The notes under the pieces are model-generated. The model saw nothing but the letters and a program-made list of their open reading frames with translations, searched no databases and was not told the DNA's origin. This document shows positions 48,955 to 59,412 of a stretch of 64,000 bases of DNA, in pieces (position 1 is the stretch's first letter; each line of letters begins with the position of its first letter). The DNA is from Candidatus Thiothrix anitrata (lineage in GTDB: Bacteria; Pseudomonadota; Gammaproteobacteria; Thiotrichales; Thiotrichaceae): the NCBI RefSeq assembly GCF_017901155.1, contig NZ_CP072800.1, positions 2,383,283-2,447,282 of the forward strand. The letters run 5' to 3'. The position numbers and the translations under genes were made by a program.

Positions 48955-48997
48955 TCCCTCGCATAAATCTTATACAGCTTTGTCTGGTCGCGAGGGA
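48955..48997 (+). promoter_or_regulatory. Inverted repeat covering the ribosome site of the giant protein gene
   Basis: TCCCTCGC (48955-48962) is perfectly complementary to GCGAGGGA (48990-48997), which contains the Shine-Dalgarno GAGGG of the gene starting at 49001. The stem has eight pairs and a 27-base loop, and would hide the ribosome site. A -10-like TATACA lies in the loop (48971-48976), so a start there would omit the 5' arm. Confidence 0.45.
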
Positions 48998-49000
48998 ACC

Positions 49001-52000
49001 ATGAGATCGCCACACAATAAAAGTATGCTAACCGTGCGTGCTTCTGGCTTATTGCAACGTATCATTTTGAATGGTTTTCTGCCTATCTTCTTGTTTTTTA
49101 GTAGTGTCAATGCGTATCCGGCCATTGATGGTTTGGGTAGTCACGCTTACGCGACACGCCAGCCGTTGGCGGTTTACCCCCACATTACTTCGTTGGCAGC
49201 CGTCCGGTTACAGGATTTGACGGATGCCAATAGTATTGCCTTAGCAGCACAAACAGCAGTCGATGCGACAGCCTTGATGCCACAAGGGCAACGCACTTTG
49301 CTTAATGTGGATTTGGACTTTTTGGCATTGGCCGACGGTGCTGTTATTACTGCTGACGCAGTGGGTAGAGTGGTGCAGGTAACGACTACTAGCGGTGAGT
49401 TATTGCCTGACCGTGGTATTTGGCTTGATCAAGGTGTGGTGGCTGCGCGGCAGCGGGTGTCAGCATTTTTTCAAGCGTATCAGCAACGTCAGGGACAACT
49501 TGATCGGGTTGCTTTGGAATACAGCGGCTTAGGCTTAAGTGCGGCTGATGTAAAAGCGGCGGGTGATGCTTCTGGTGATTTAGATGCCTATCTTACTGCG
49601 ATTGAAACTGACCCGCGTTTCGCTACAGAAGATTTGGCAACACGTTTGGGCTTTAGTGATTTAAGTTCCATGTACACAGGCGATGCGCAGGCCGCTACCC
49701 GTCAGGCACATTGGAATGCGGTGATGAAGCAACGGGTCGCAGCTTATTTGCAACAAGCATTTTATCAGCCATTAGCCAGTGTATACCCGCAAGCTCAAGT
49801 GGCAGCGCGTGATTATTATCGCCAAACCCCTGATTTTACTGTGCCGGGTAGTGCTTTCCAAACTACTGAAGGTGCGCTGGCAGGCAATGCGCAAGGGCGT
49901 AACCTGACGGGTATTTTGCCAGATGCGGGCTTGCAGATCGACGGTGCGGCTTACCCAGCTACGCCATTTAACGCATTCCGCTATGAAACCAACCGCTTGC
50001 GCAGCATGGTGTTGTCCTCGCCTGAATCTATTTTTCCAACCTTGAATCCGCCGAACCCAGCCGCAGCCAGCGGGATGAGTGCGTTACTAGCCGGTAGCGA
50101 TTTGTATCAGGAAATGGTGATTCATGCGGCATTGACTGGGGCGCGTCAGTTTGTTTATCAAAACGCCAGTGCGACGGCAGATCAAGAAACCAGTCTAAAT
50201 AAAACCCTGCAAGAAGTGGATGCTGTGTTGGGTGTGACTGCTGCGAATACCACAGCGGATAATTTATCTGCATGGCAACAGCCGTTTGTGCTGACTTCCG
50301 CACGCGGGGCTAACGGTACGGTATGGCGGTTTAGCCCGCAGTTGGATGCGACTACACCGCTGGCAAATACCATTCTTCAGCAGCAACCCGCTGTCTTTGC
50401 TGTGGCTGGTTTGCAAGTGACAGTGCCAGCCGCACAGGTGCATCGCGTGGATAATTCCGCATCAGCGCAGGGTGTGTGGTTAACGGAAAGCGAAAATCCG
50501 CTGGCGACAAATTGTCCTCAACCGTTGGCGGTTGGGCGTGAATGCGTTGCGTATTACGCGGGTGATGCGTTTGCCGAGCCTGCCACTTTATTGGTGGAAA
50601 AAACAGCTCCAGCCGTTGATGCCGCAGGTGCTGCGACGGTGTTGTTTGCACGCGACTGGAAGTCGGGCGGGGCAGATGCTGCTGCCGGACGTGATCAGTT
50701 TACGGTGCAATACAACGCAAATCTTGATCTTCCGGCGGGGCTTTATCAGTTTGTGATTAAAGCTGATGATCAAGTGCGGCTTTGGGTGGATGATCAATTG
50801 TTGTTGGATGGTAACGTGGCTGAAACCACCGCTGCCCGCAACTTGAGTGCTGATGTGGCGTTGTCCGGTTTGCATACCTTGAAGCTGGAATACACCGATT
50901 TAGCCGATGAAGCGGTGTTGGAACTGGGGATGCAACGCCTCGCTAGCAGTGCAGCAGATGATTGTTCTACCGTGCCGAGCGGTAAGTTTTGTGGGCAGTT
51001 TTTCGCAAATCGTTTGTTGAGTGGCACACCGGCAGCAATTGCGTCTACACCTACCATTGCATTTGACTGGGGTAATGGTAAGCCGTTGCCGAGTTTACCT
51101 GCTGATAACTTCTCCGCCCGTTGGGTTGGTGATTTTCAATTTGCAGCTGGGAATTACACGTTCACCACGACCGCTGATGATGGCGTGCGGGTATGGGTTG
51201 ATGATGAGTTATTAGTTGATGCATGGAAAGATCAAGCACCCACGACTTATGTGAAAAGCAAAACCCTGAGCGCGGGTAAGCATCGCGTCAAAATGGAATA
51301 TTACGAGCGGGGTGGCGGTGCAGTAGCGAAGTTGAATTGGGAAAAAACCCAAAGCTGCGATAATATTCCTACCGGGCAATTCTGTGCGGAATACTACAAC
51401 AACGTCGATTTCGTGGGTAATCCGGCGAAAATCCAAAATGAAACTGCGATTAATTACGAGTGGAAAGGTGGCTCACCAGCTGAAGGGGTTAATCCTGATC
51501 GTTTTGCGGTACGGTGGCAGGGTGATTTTGAGCTGGCAGGTGATTATCGCTTTGTTGCCAAAGTCGATGACCGGATGCGGGTATGGGTCGGTGATGACTT
51601 GATCATTGACTTGTGGGAAAGCAATGACGCGAAAGAACATTTCCATGATGTGTCTTTGGCTGCTGGAAAACATCGCATCAAAGTAGAAATGCGTGAGTAC
51701 GGTGGTTGGGCGCGTGCCATGATGTCATGGGAGCAACGCGCCGATTGTGAAGGCGCACCTGACAACGCTTTTTGTGGCGCGTTTTATGCTGGTGATGCGT
51801 TAGCGGGTGATGTACTGCGCACTCAAAAAGTAGATGCGTTGAATGTTAACTGGGGTACTGGGCGTGTGATGCACGGCGTGCCCGCTGATATGTTCTCGGC
51901 ACGCTGGTTGGGTAAATTCGATTTCCCTACTTCCGGCTATTATCGTTTCAATACTGAAATGGATGACGGGGTAAAAGTGTGGGTCGGTGATCAACTGGTG

Positions 52001-55000
52001 ATTGACCAGTGGAGTTCTGACTGGCGTTGGTCAGGTAAGGCGCAATCCGTTCCATTTATTGAGGCGGGTAAGCATATCGTTAAAGTTGAATACCGTGAGC
52101 GTTATGGCGCGGCTTTCCTTAACTTGGGCTGGCAGTTAGTTGATGGTTGTGGCACCACCCCGGAAAATGCGTTTTGTCTGTCTTACTTCAACAATCAGAC
52201 ATTAAGCGGGATTCCGGCGCAAGTGCTGAAAACGCCGACTACGATTGATTATGCTTGGGGCGATGCGCAACCTGAACCAATGGTGTGGAAGGATGAATTC
52301 TCCGCCCGTTGGGTAGGTAAGGTGAATTTTGAAGATGCCACTTACCGTTTTGCTACCGATGTAGATGATGGCGTGCGGATTTGGGTTGATGGTGAAGAAT
52401 TGCCGTTGAATGCGTGGAATCAGGCGTGGCCTAACTACGGCAAGTATCACATCCTTAAGAGAATGTCGCCGGGTCTGCACGATTTGAAAATCGAATACCG
52501 CGAGGGTTGGGGTGCAGCCAAGGCAAAAGTCACATGGGAAAAAGCCCCGGATTGCAGCACTGCCCCTGATAGTCAATTCTGTGCCGCGTTCTTTAACGGT
52601 ACAGCATTGCAAGGTGCGCCGTTGGATACGCGCTTCGATAGTGCTATCAACTTTGATTGGTTGAATGGAAGCCCCACACCAGCAGTTCCACGCGATAATT
52701 TCTCGGCACGCTGGATTGGTAATTTTACTTTTGCGGAAGGCGAATACACCTTTACTGCGCGTACCGATGATGGTTTCCGCCTGTGGGTTGATGGCAAACC
52801 TTTGATTGATTCGTGGAAACCACAAAGTGCGACCACTCATATCAAACGCGTTTTCCTAGCCGAAGGTTCGCACGAGGTGAAAGTCGAATACTACGAGCAA
52901 GGTGGTAACGCACTCGTGCAATTGGCATGGCAGATTGACCTCGCAGGTCAACCGCAAGCACCGGTCAATTTAAAAGCCAGTCAAGTGACGCAAACAGCGG
53001 CTACTTTGGATTGGACAGCGCAGGAGTTAGCCAGCTCTTACCGCGTGTATCGTGATGGTGAATTAGTCGCAACAGTTACTACACCCAAGTTTACTGATAC
53101 CGATGTGGCTGTTACGCAAAGCTATGCCTATCGTGTGACCGCGTTGTGGGCGAGTGGGCGTGAATCATTGCCAAGTACTTTGAACGTTACCATCCCGGAT
53201 ACGCAAGCACCGACCCAACCCGCGAATCTGAGAGCGCAGGCGGTAACGGGTGATTCGATCCAGTTGGTGTGGCAAGCAGCCAGTGACAATGTGGCAGTGG
53301 CACGTTACCGGGTATTGCGTGATGGGGTACAAGTGGCAGAAACCACTACACCAAGCTTCACCGATAACGGTTTGAGCAGCTTTAGCCGCTATGCGTATAA
53401 CGTGTTGGCGTTGGATGCCGCAGGCAATGTTTCCCTGATGTCGAATCCATTGACCGCGTATACCAGCGATGGTACGCCGCCTTCTGTGCCACAAGCGTTA
53501 CAGGCGTTTGCTGACAGAGGACAAGTTACCTTAAGTTGGCAAGCCGCTACCGATAATGCGGGGGTTTCAGCTTATCGGATTTTGCGTGACGAGCAGGAAA
53601 TTGGTACAAGCACCACAACACGTTTTGGTGATACCAGCGTACAGCAAAATACTACCTATCGTTATCAGGTGGTGGCACTCGATAGTGCAGGTAATCAGTC
53701 TGAGCCGAGTACTGCGGTTAGTTTGCTAAGTGGTGATTCCACCGCGCCGAGTGCTCCGACAAATCTGAGTGCCAACGCCGACACCACACGCTTGCAAGTG
53801 GCACTGCGTTGGGATGCATCAAGTGATAATGTGGGTGTGGCTCAATACCGCGTATTGCGTAACGGGCGTTTATTGGCGGTTAGTAGATTAGCCACGTACA
53901 CCGATACGGATGTACAGCTTGGCAATACCTATCGTTACAGCGTGACAGCGGAAGACGCGGCTGGGAATGCCTCCATTGCCAGCAATGCCGTGGAAACCAG
54001 CTTGTCCGATATTTGTGAATCGACGCAACTGTATTATCAGCAACATGTAGAAAGTCATGTGAGCAACTGTGCCGGTTGTCACGTTGCTGGAGGTATGGCG
54101 CAAAACAGTCGCTTGATTTTTAGCACGGGCGACAATTCTACTGCACGTAATCTCAATGCCTTGAATGCCATTACCCAAACCGTAGGCAAAACCACGGTAT
54201 TGCAAAAAGCCAGCGGACAAGTTGCGCATGGCGGTGGTGCGGTATTGCCTGTCGACTCAGAAGCATTACAAGTATTCACTACTTTGTTGGATAAATTAGC
54301 TGATCCACAGCAATGTGAGATTGTTGATCCGGGTACTGGCTCGGCGGTCTTGGTCGAGTCAATGGCAGCAAACTGTGCTTCGTGTCATGGTTCAAACGGT
54401 GTCAGTCATGGTCCCGCGACACCAAGTCTGGCGGGAATAAATAGTCATTATTTCAGTAAAGTGATGCGTGATTACCAGACGGAAAATCGTGCGTCTACCG
54501 TCATGGGACGGATTGCAAAAGGCTACAGTGCCCAAGAAATTGGTCAACTGGCGACTTTTTTTGCGGCGCAACCCTTCACGATAGCCGAGCAAACCACCGA
54601 TGCGGCTCAAGTGGCGCGCGGTCAGGGTTTGCATCAGCAATATTGCGCGAGTTGCCACACGGCGAATGGGCGTGATGACAGTATGACTGGTGTGCGTTTA
54701 GCTGGGCAGTGGCAGCCTTATTTAGAACGTACTCTACAAGATTACGCCACCAACCGCAGTCACGCACCGACCGGCATGGCAAATCAGCTAAGTGCGTTGT
54801 TGGCGCGTGAAGATGGGGAAGCGTTGAACGCATTAGCAGCGTTTTATGCGAGTTCCCCAGCGGATAGCCAAGCTCCTGATGCTCCTGAGTATGTGGAAGT
54901 AGCCGCATACACACCAAGGGGTGTGACCTTAACTTGGATGGACGCTTTCGATGACTGGGGTGTGTCTTACTACGAAATTTACCGCGATGGCGTGTTGATT

Positions 55001-58000
55001 GGGCGCAGCCGTTACAACAGCTTTACGGATACTGGCTTAGCGCAAGGCAGTTACCGTTACACCATCGTGGCTGTGGATGCCTCTGGCAACCGTTCGGTGG
55101 TGAGTAATGAAGTGGTGGCGAGTGTTTCCAGCGAAACCGCGACACCGAATGGGGTGCAATTGCTGGATTACCCAGAAACCTTGCGTAAAGCAGCGGTGCT
55201 ATTGCTGAATCGTACCCCGACAGCAGCAGAATTGGCGGCAGTGACTTCTGAGGAAACCTTCCGCAGTACGCTGCGTACCATGCTGGATGCGGCTGGGGCA
55301 TTGAATCCGTTTGTGTACCGCGCAGGGCATGAGGTGTTCTTGAGCAATGGTGCGGCACGGGTTAATAGCGGCAATGGCGGCATCCAAACGATGGACTTCC
55401 CCTCATTAGCGACGCTTACGACTGAAGAAATGAACATTGTCAGCGATACGATTCGTAAAGAGCCGGTGTTCCTGATGCAGTACATTGTGGGCAGTGACCG
55501 TCCTTGGACAGAAGTGCTGACAGCGGATTACACCGTTTTGAACCCCATGTTGTCGAAAGCCTTGGGTGCGCAACCATTGGAAGCGTTTACGAATGCGACG
55601 GATCAAAACGAATTGCGCCCCGCACGTATTCCGCAAGTATCGGCGCGTTTTGCGAATAAACCATTCCCGCACGCTGGGGTGTTGACGACGAATGCGTGGT
55701 TATCGCGCTTCCCAACCACGGATACTAACCGTAACCGTCACCGTGCCTCCAAGGTTTACAAGCAATTCTTAGGTCTGAACATTGAAGCTTTGGCGCAACG
55801 CCCATTGAATGATAGCGAGAATGGCGATTTCCGTGTGCCGACCATGGAAAATCCGAACTGTATGGTTTGCCATACCGTGATGGATCCAGTGGCGGGTGCA
55901 TTTAAGGAATGGGGTAATAACGCCCGTTATTTGCAAAACTTTAACGGTACGCAAGGTGATAAAGATTCCTTGGCGTGGACTTACAAATCATCTAACTATC
56001 CGCTGAGTCATTTGGGTCAGTCGTGGTATCAAAAAGGTGATTTGTGGTATCGCGATATGTTGATGCCGGGATTAGATGGCAAAGCCATGCCGGGAGGCTT
56101 CACAGGTTTCGGCAGTGAAACGTGGGTGGATAGCGTTAACTTGTTGGTTAACCCATCAGCAGAGTCCGGGGTGTCGGGCTGGACAACCGTAACCGGTCAG
56201 GCAGAAGCCAGCAATAAGGCTGCGTGTTCACGGATTACCCGTGATCCTAAGTCTGGTCAGGCATTGTTCAACCTTGGTGTGTGCAATCAAGACACGGTCG
56301 AAACCTTGCTGCAACAAACCATAGACATTACTAGCCACGCCAGTGTAGTCGATGCAGGTAAAGCCGCAGTCAACTACGGTGCTTACATGAGTACCAAAGG
56401 TGACGGTGATATTCTTTCGGTTTGGGTAACGTTTGTTGGTAGTGATGATCAGGTCTTGGGTGAAAGCCGCATTTTGTTAGAAACGATTAGCTGGCAATGG
56501 GGCAATCAAAAAGCCGAACAGGCTGTGCCGGTCGGAACCCGTCATTTGCGCTTTAACCTGCGTGGAGTGCGTTCACCACGTGCTTGGTCGGATAAGCTCT
56601 TGGATGTGTATGCCGATGATGTATTCCTTACCTTGAAAACACCTGCCAGTAATGTGGCAGCGGCTGAAGGTTTGCAAGACAGCCTGCAATGGTTGGGTAA
56701 GCATTTGGTTGCGGATCAACGCTTTGCCAAAGGCGGGGTGCATTTCTGGTATCGCACCTTGTTCAAACGTGAACCGTTGACGGCGCCAGTAAATCCGGCA
56801 GCGGAAGGTTACGCGCAGCAAATGGCGGCATTTAACGAGCAAGATGCACAGCTCACTACTTTGGCTGAACAATTCCGCCAAGATAGTGGTCACGGTGTCT
56901 GGAACGTTAAAGACTTGCTGATCAATATGGTGGCTAGTCCGTTGTTCCGTGCGGAATCAGGCTACTTGGATGCAGCGGGTAAACAGGCGATACCTGATTT
57001 GGGGATGGCACGCTTGCTTACCCCAGAGGAAATTAATGGCAAACTCAAGTCGTTGGTAGGTGCTGAATGGTCGTCTTTCCGCCCTGAACGTGCGTGGAGT
57101 GATCGCATGGGCTTGTTCTACGGTGGTTTTGACGGCGGTAGTTTGCAGCCAATACCGAACACCGAAATGAACACGCTGATGAGTAAAATCCCTGAGCGTA
57201 TGGCGATGGAACTCAGTTGTAATGTGGTTTACAACGATTTCCGCACTACAGCAACCGAGCGTAAATTGTTCCGTGCGGTTGAACCCACTGATACGCCGTC
57301 CCTGGAAGAGTTGGGCGATAGTCAAGCCAATATGTTGTTGAATCCGGGGGCGGAACATGGCATGGCAAACTGGGTCATTGAGCAGGGTACGGCACGTATT
57401 CTCTCCGGTAAGGCAGGTTGTGATGGCGGGCCGTCAATTCGTAGTGGACAGGCGATTTTCAACCCCGGCAGCATATGCAAAGCCCCGACTCCATTGGGGC
57501 GGATGTATCAGGATGTTGACGTTACTGCATGGGCGACGACGATTGATGCTGGTCAAGGCCGTGCTGTCTTCGGTGCAGCTTTACGGGGCTGGTCGACTAA
57601 TAACGATGAAGCTAGCATTTCCTTAAGCTTCCGTGATGCCAGTGGCGTTGAAGTTGGCACATCCGCTGTCTTGAGCAGTGCGCGTAATGGTTGGGAAAAC
57701 ATTTCCACTGCGACCAATGTACCAGCTAATACCCGCCTGATTCGTTTCGTGATGCAGGGACGCAATTTGGGTGTGAATACCAATACCGACGCTTTTGTAG
57801 ATGATACCTATCTGCGGGTCGTGGCGGATGGCAGCGATTACATGGCAGCCGGAGAAAAACGCATCCGCAGCAATATTCAATTCCTGCATAAGCATTTACT
57901 GAATGAAGATTTGCCTTTGGATGATGCGGAAATCGACCGTACTTATCGTTTGTTTAGTGAGGTTCAAGCCGATGCTAGCGGTGTTGGCACGAGTGCTTGC

Positions 58001-58099
58001 CGTCTTTACAGCGATTGGGAAGACCCACAGCGCACCAAACGTGCGTGGAGCATCGTCATGATGTACCTATTGACCGATGCACGTTTCTTGTACGAATAA
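49001..58099 (+). CDS. Giant secreted PA14/FN3 protein with embedded FccA-like cytochrome
   Basis: The 3032-residue protein starts with a signal peptide (cleavage near Ala38). After a 460-residue N-terminal region come six PA14-like modules (about 506-1312), each opening with a Cys pair and carrying a DDG-x-x-WVD motif. Four FN3 modules (1316-1669) follow. Then come CXXCH sites at 1690, 1792 and 1882, a fifth FN3 (1955-2044), a region resembling planctomycetal DUF1549/DUF1588 proteins with CXXCH at 2287, and two jelly-roll-like modules (about 2379-2547, 2776-2944). The stretch with haems 2 and 3 has STVMGRIAKGYSAQEI, as in FccA. ATG 49001 has GAGGG five bases upstream; an in-frame TTG at 48980 is less likely. 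Two oxidoreductase-type genes follow. Confidence 0.85.
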   Translation: MRSPHNKSMLTVRASGLLQRIILNGFLPIFLFFSSVNAYPAIDGLGSHAYATRQPLAVYPHITSLAAVRLQDLTDANSIALAAQTAVDATALMPQGQRTLLNVDLDFLALADGAVITADAVGRVVQVTTTSGELLPDRGIWLDQGVVAARQRVSAFFQAYQQRQGQLDRVALEYSGLGLSAADVKAAGDASGDLDAYLTAIETDPRFATEDLATRLGFSDLSSMYTGDAQAATRQAHWNAVMKQRVAAYLQQAFYQPLASVYPQAQVAARDYYRQTPDFTVPGSAFQTTEGALAGNAQGRNLTGILPDAGLQIDGAAYPATPFNAFRYETNRLRSMVLSSPESIFPTLNPPNPAAASGMSALLAGSDLYQEMVIHAALTGARQFVYQNASATADQETSLNKTLQEVDAVLGVTAANTTADNLSAWQQPFVLTSARGANGTVWRFSPQLDATTPLANTILQQQPAVFAVAGLQVTVPAAQVHRVDNSASAQGVWLTESENPLATNCPQPLAVGRECVAYYAGDAFAEPATLLVEKTAPAVDAAGAATVLFARDWKSGGADAAAGRDQFTVQYNANLDLPAGLYQFVIKADDQVRLWVDDQLLLDGNVAETTAARNLSADVALSGLHTLKLEYTDLADEAVLELGMQRLASSAADDCSTVPSGKFCGQFFANRLLSGTPAAIASTPTIAFDWGNGKPLPSLPADNFSARWVGDFQFAAGNYTFTTTADDGVRVWVDDELLVDAWKDQAPTTYVKSKTLSAGKHRVKMEYYERGGGAVAKLNWEKTQSCDNIPTGQFCAEYYNNVDFVGNPAKIQNETAINYEWKGGSPAEGVNPDRFAVRWQGDFELAGDYRFVAKVDDRMRVWVGDDLIIDLWESNDAKEHFHDVSLAAGKHRIKVEMREYGGWARAMMSWEQRADCEGAPDNAFCGAFYAGDALAGDVLRTQKVDALNVNWGTGRVMHGVPADMFSARWLGKFDFPTSGYYRFNTEMDDGVKVWVGDQLVIDQWSSDWRWSGKAQSVPFIEAGKHIVKVEYRERYGAAFLNLGWQLVDGCGTTPENAFCLSYFNNQTLSGIPAQVLKTPTTIDYAWGDAQPEPMVWKDEFSARWVGKVNFEDATYRFATDVDDGVRIWVDGEELPLNAWNQAWPNYGKYHILKRMSPGLHDLKIEYREGWGAAKAKVTWEKAPDCSTAPDSQFCAAFFNGTALQGAPLDTRFDSAINFDWLNGSPTPAVPRDNFSARWIGNFTFAEGEYTFTARTDDGFRLWVDGKPLIDSWKPQSATTHIKRVFLAEGSHEVKVEYYEQGGNALVQLAWQIDLAGQPQAPVNLKASQVTQTAATLDWTAQELASSYRVYRDGELVATVTTPKFTDTDVAVTQSYAYRVTALWASGRESLPSTLNVTIPDTQAPTQPANLRAQAVTGDSIQLVWQAASDNVAVARYRVLRDGVQVAETTTPSFTDNGLSSFSRYAYNVLALDAAGNVSLMSNPLTAYTSDGTPPSVPQALQAFADRGQVTLSWQAATDNAGVSAYRILRDEQEIGTSTTTRFGDTSVQQNTTYRYQVVALDSAGNQSEPSTAVSLLSGDSTAPSAPTNLSANADTTRLQVALRWDASSDNVGVAQYRVLRNGRLLAVSRLATYTDTDVQLGNTYRYSVTAEDAAGNASIASNAVETSLSDICESTQLYYQQHVESHVSNCAGCHVAGGMAQNSRLIFSTGDNSTARNLNALNAITQTVGKTTVLQKASGQVAHGGGAVLPVDSEALQVFTTLLDKLADPQQCEIVDPGTGSAVLVESMAANCASCHGSNGVSHGPATPSLAGINSHYFSKVMRDYQTENRASTVMGRIAKGYSAQEIGQLATFFAAQPFTIAEQTTDAAQVARGQGLHQQYCASCHTANGRDDSMTGVRLAGQWQPYLERTLQDYATNRSHAPTGMANQLSALLAREDGEALNALAAFYASSPADSQAPDAPEYVEVAAYTPRGVTLTWMDAFDDWGVSYYEIYRDGVLIGRSRYNSFTDTGLAQGSYRYTIVAVDASGNRSVVSNEVVASVSSETATPNGVQLLDYPETLRKAAVLLLNRTPTAAELAAVTSEETFRSTLRTMLDAAGALNPFVYRAGHEVFLSNGAARVNSGNGGIQTMDFPSLATLTTEEMNIVSDTIRKEPVFLMQYIVGSDRPWTEVLTADYTVLNPMLSKALGAQPLEAFTNATDQNELRPARIPQVSARFANKPFPHAGVLTTNAWLSRFPTTDTNRNRHRASKVYKQFLGLNIEALAQRPLNDSENGDFRVPTMENPNCMVCHTVMDPVAGAFKEWGNNARYLQNFNGTQGDKDSLAWTYKSSNYPLSHLGQSWYQKGDLWYRDMLMPGLDGKAMPGGFTGFGSETWVDSVNLLVNPSAESGVSGWTTVTGQAEASNKAACSRITRDPKSGQALFNLGVCNQDTVETLLQQTIDITSHASVVDAGKAAVNYGAYMSTKGDGDILSVWVTFVGSDDQVLGESRILLETISWQWGNQKAEQAVPVGTRHLRFNLRGVRSPRAWSDKLLDVYADDVFLTLKTPASNVAAAEGLQDSLQWLGKHLVADQRFAKGGVHFWYRTLFKREPLTAPVNPAAEGYAQQMAAFNEQDAQLTTLAEQFRQDSGHGVWNVKDLLINMVASPLFRAESGYLDAAGKQAIPDLGMARLLTPEEINGKLKSLVGAEWSSFRPERAWSDRMGLFYGGFDGGSLQPIPNTEMNTLMSKIPERMAMELSCNVVYNDFRTTATERKLFRAVEPTDTPSLEELGDSQANMLLNPGAEHGMANWVIEQGTARILSGKAGCDGGPSIRSGQAIFNPGSICKAPTPLGRMYQDVDVTAWATTIDAGQGRAVFGAALRGWSTNNDEASISLSFRDASGVEVGTSAVLSSARNGWENISTATNVPANTRLIRFVMQGRNLGVNTNTDAFVDDTYLRVVADGSDYMAAGEKRIRSNIQFLHKHLLNEDLPLDDAEIDRTYRLFSEVQADASGVGTSACRLYSDWEDPQRTKRAWSIVMMYLLTDARFLYE

Positions 58100-58120
58100 G
58101 GTGAGTGAGGAGAGTCAGGC

Positions 58121-59401
58121 ATGAACAGACGCAACTTTTTAAAGACGCTGGGTGCTGTCGGGTTTGCTACCTCACTGCCGTGGGTGAGCAACAGTGTACA
58201 GGCGGCGAATTTGCATACCGGGAAAATCCTGTTAACCCTGAACCTTGGTGGGGGATGGGATCACAGTTCGTTTTCCGATCCGCGCAATAATCCGCTGATG
58301 AACCGCTGGGCAACTAATCAGGTGGCGGGTGAAGCAGGTAATTTACGCTATGCACCAATGGCGGAAAACGCGGCATTTTTTAATAAATACCAGCGTTACA
58401 TGTTGGTGGTGAATGGCATTGACATTCAAACTAACGGACATGAAGCGGCGGAACGTAATCGAAATACCGGTAATTTAATGCAAGGCTATCCGTCCTTGAA
58501 CGAGCTGTATGCAGCAGTGGCAGCACCGGCCGTGCCTATGCCGTTTGTGCGTAGCGGTGGTTTTGCGGAAACCGCCGGGATTATGCCATTCACGGTATTG
58601 CCGGATGAAACTTTGCTGCGTACCTTGGCAAATCCTAACTATTACGATGCGAAACGCAGTTATTACGCCAATTCGCACGTTAGTACCCTACAGCGTTTTC
58701 GTGACGAACGTTTGCAAGCGCAAGTAAGTCAGCCCAATAATCTCCCACGTTGGCAGGAAAAGCTGGAAGAACTGCAACGCGCTCGCGCAGGGACAGGCGA
58801 TATGAATTTGTTGGGGACGGTTTTGTCCGGTACGCTTGACCGCAACGATTTACAAGGACAGACGCGTAATGGCATTCAAAACCTGCACCTGTTTTTGACC
58901 TTGGCAGCGGCAGGTATGACTGCAACCGGGCGTTTTAGTACTGGCGGTTTTGATACGCACGGCAACCACGATACCAACCATGCGAATGCGTTGATCAATA
59001 CCACGCGCTTGCTGGATTATTTGTGGACAAAGGCTGAAGGCATGGGTCTGGCGGATCGTTTGGTAGTGCATGTCACTTCTGATGTGGGGCGCACTCCTAG
59101 TTACAATGCCGGTAACGGTAAAGACCACTGGTCATTGGGCAGTGACATTATCATGGCGAAAAACGCACCTTGGGCAAATCGTATCGTTGGCATCAGCGGA
59201 GCAGGTCACGAAAAGCGTGCGATTAACCCGAATACCTTGCAATTGAGTGAATCCGGGGTGCAACTGCAACCGCGTCACGTACAGGCGGAACTCCGCAAAC
59301 TCCTCGGCATCGACACCCACGCCCTTGCGCAACGCTACGACCTGAAAGCCGAAAGCATGGCATTATTCAACCCCGCAGTATCCAGCGGCATCACGGTTTA
59401 G
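58121..59401 (+). CDS. DUF1501 protein with Tat signal
   Basis: The 426-residue protein starts MNRRNFLKTLGAVGFATSLP, a clear twin-arginine signal. It belongs to the DUF1501 family of the alkaline-phosphatase superfamily: NLGGGWDHSSF near the start, FSTGGFDTHGNHDT in the middle and SDVGRTPSYNAGNGKDHW near residue 325. These Asp/His residues suggest a metal site. DUF1501 genes commonly sit next to large cytochrome-type proteins, as here. It starts 21 bases after the giant gene and precedes fccB by 11 bases. Its reaction is not known. Confidence 0.88.
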   Translation: MNRRNFLKTLGAVGFATSLPWVSNSVQAANLHTGKILLTLNLGGGWDHSSFSDPRNNPLMNRWATNQVAGEAGNLRYAPMAENAAFFNKYQRYMLVVNGIDIQTNGHEAAERNRNTGNLMQGYPSLNELYAAVAAPAVPMPFVRSGGFAETAGIMPFTVLPDETLLRTLANPNYYDAKRSYYANSHVSTLQRFRDERLQAQVSQPNNLPRWQEKLEELQRARAGTGDMNLLGTVLSGTLDRNDLQGQTRNGIQNLHLFLTLAAAGMTATGRFSTGGFDTHGNHDTNHANALINTTRLLDYLWTKAEGMGLADRLVVHVTSDVGRTPSYNAGNGKDHWSLGSDIIMAKNAPWANRIVGISGAGHEKRAINPNTLQLSESGVQLQPRHVQAELRKLLGIDTHALAQRYDLKAESMALFNPAVSSGITV

Positions 59402-59412
59402 GAGTACACACC

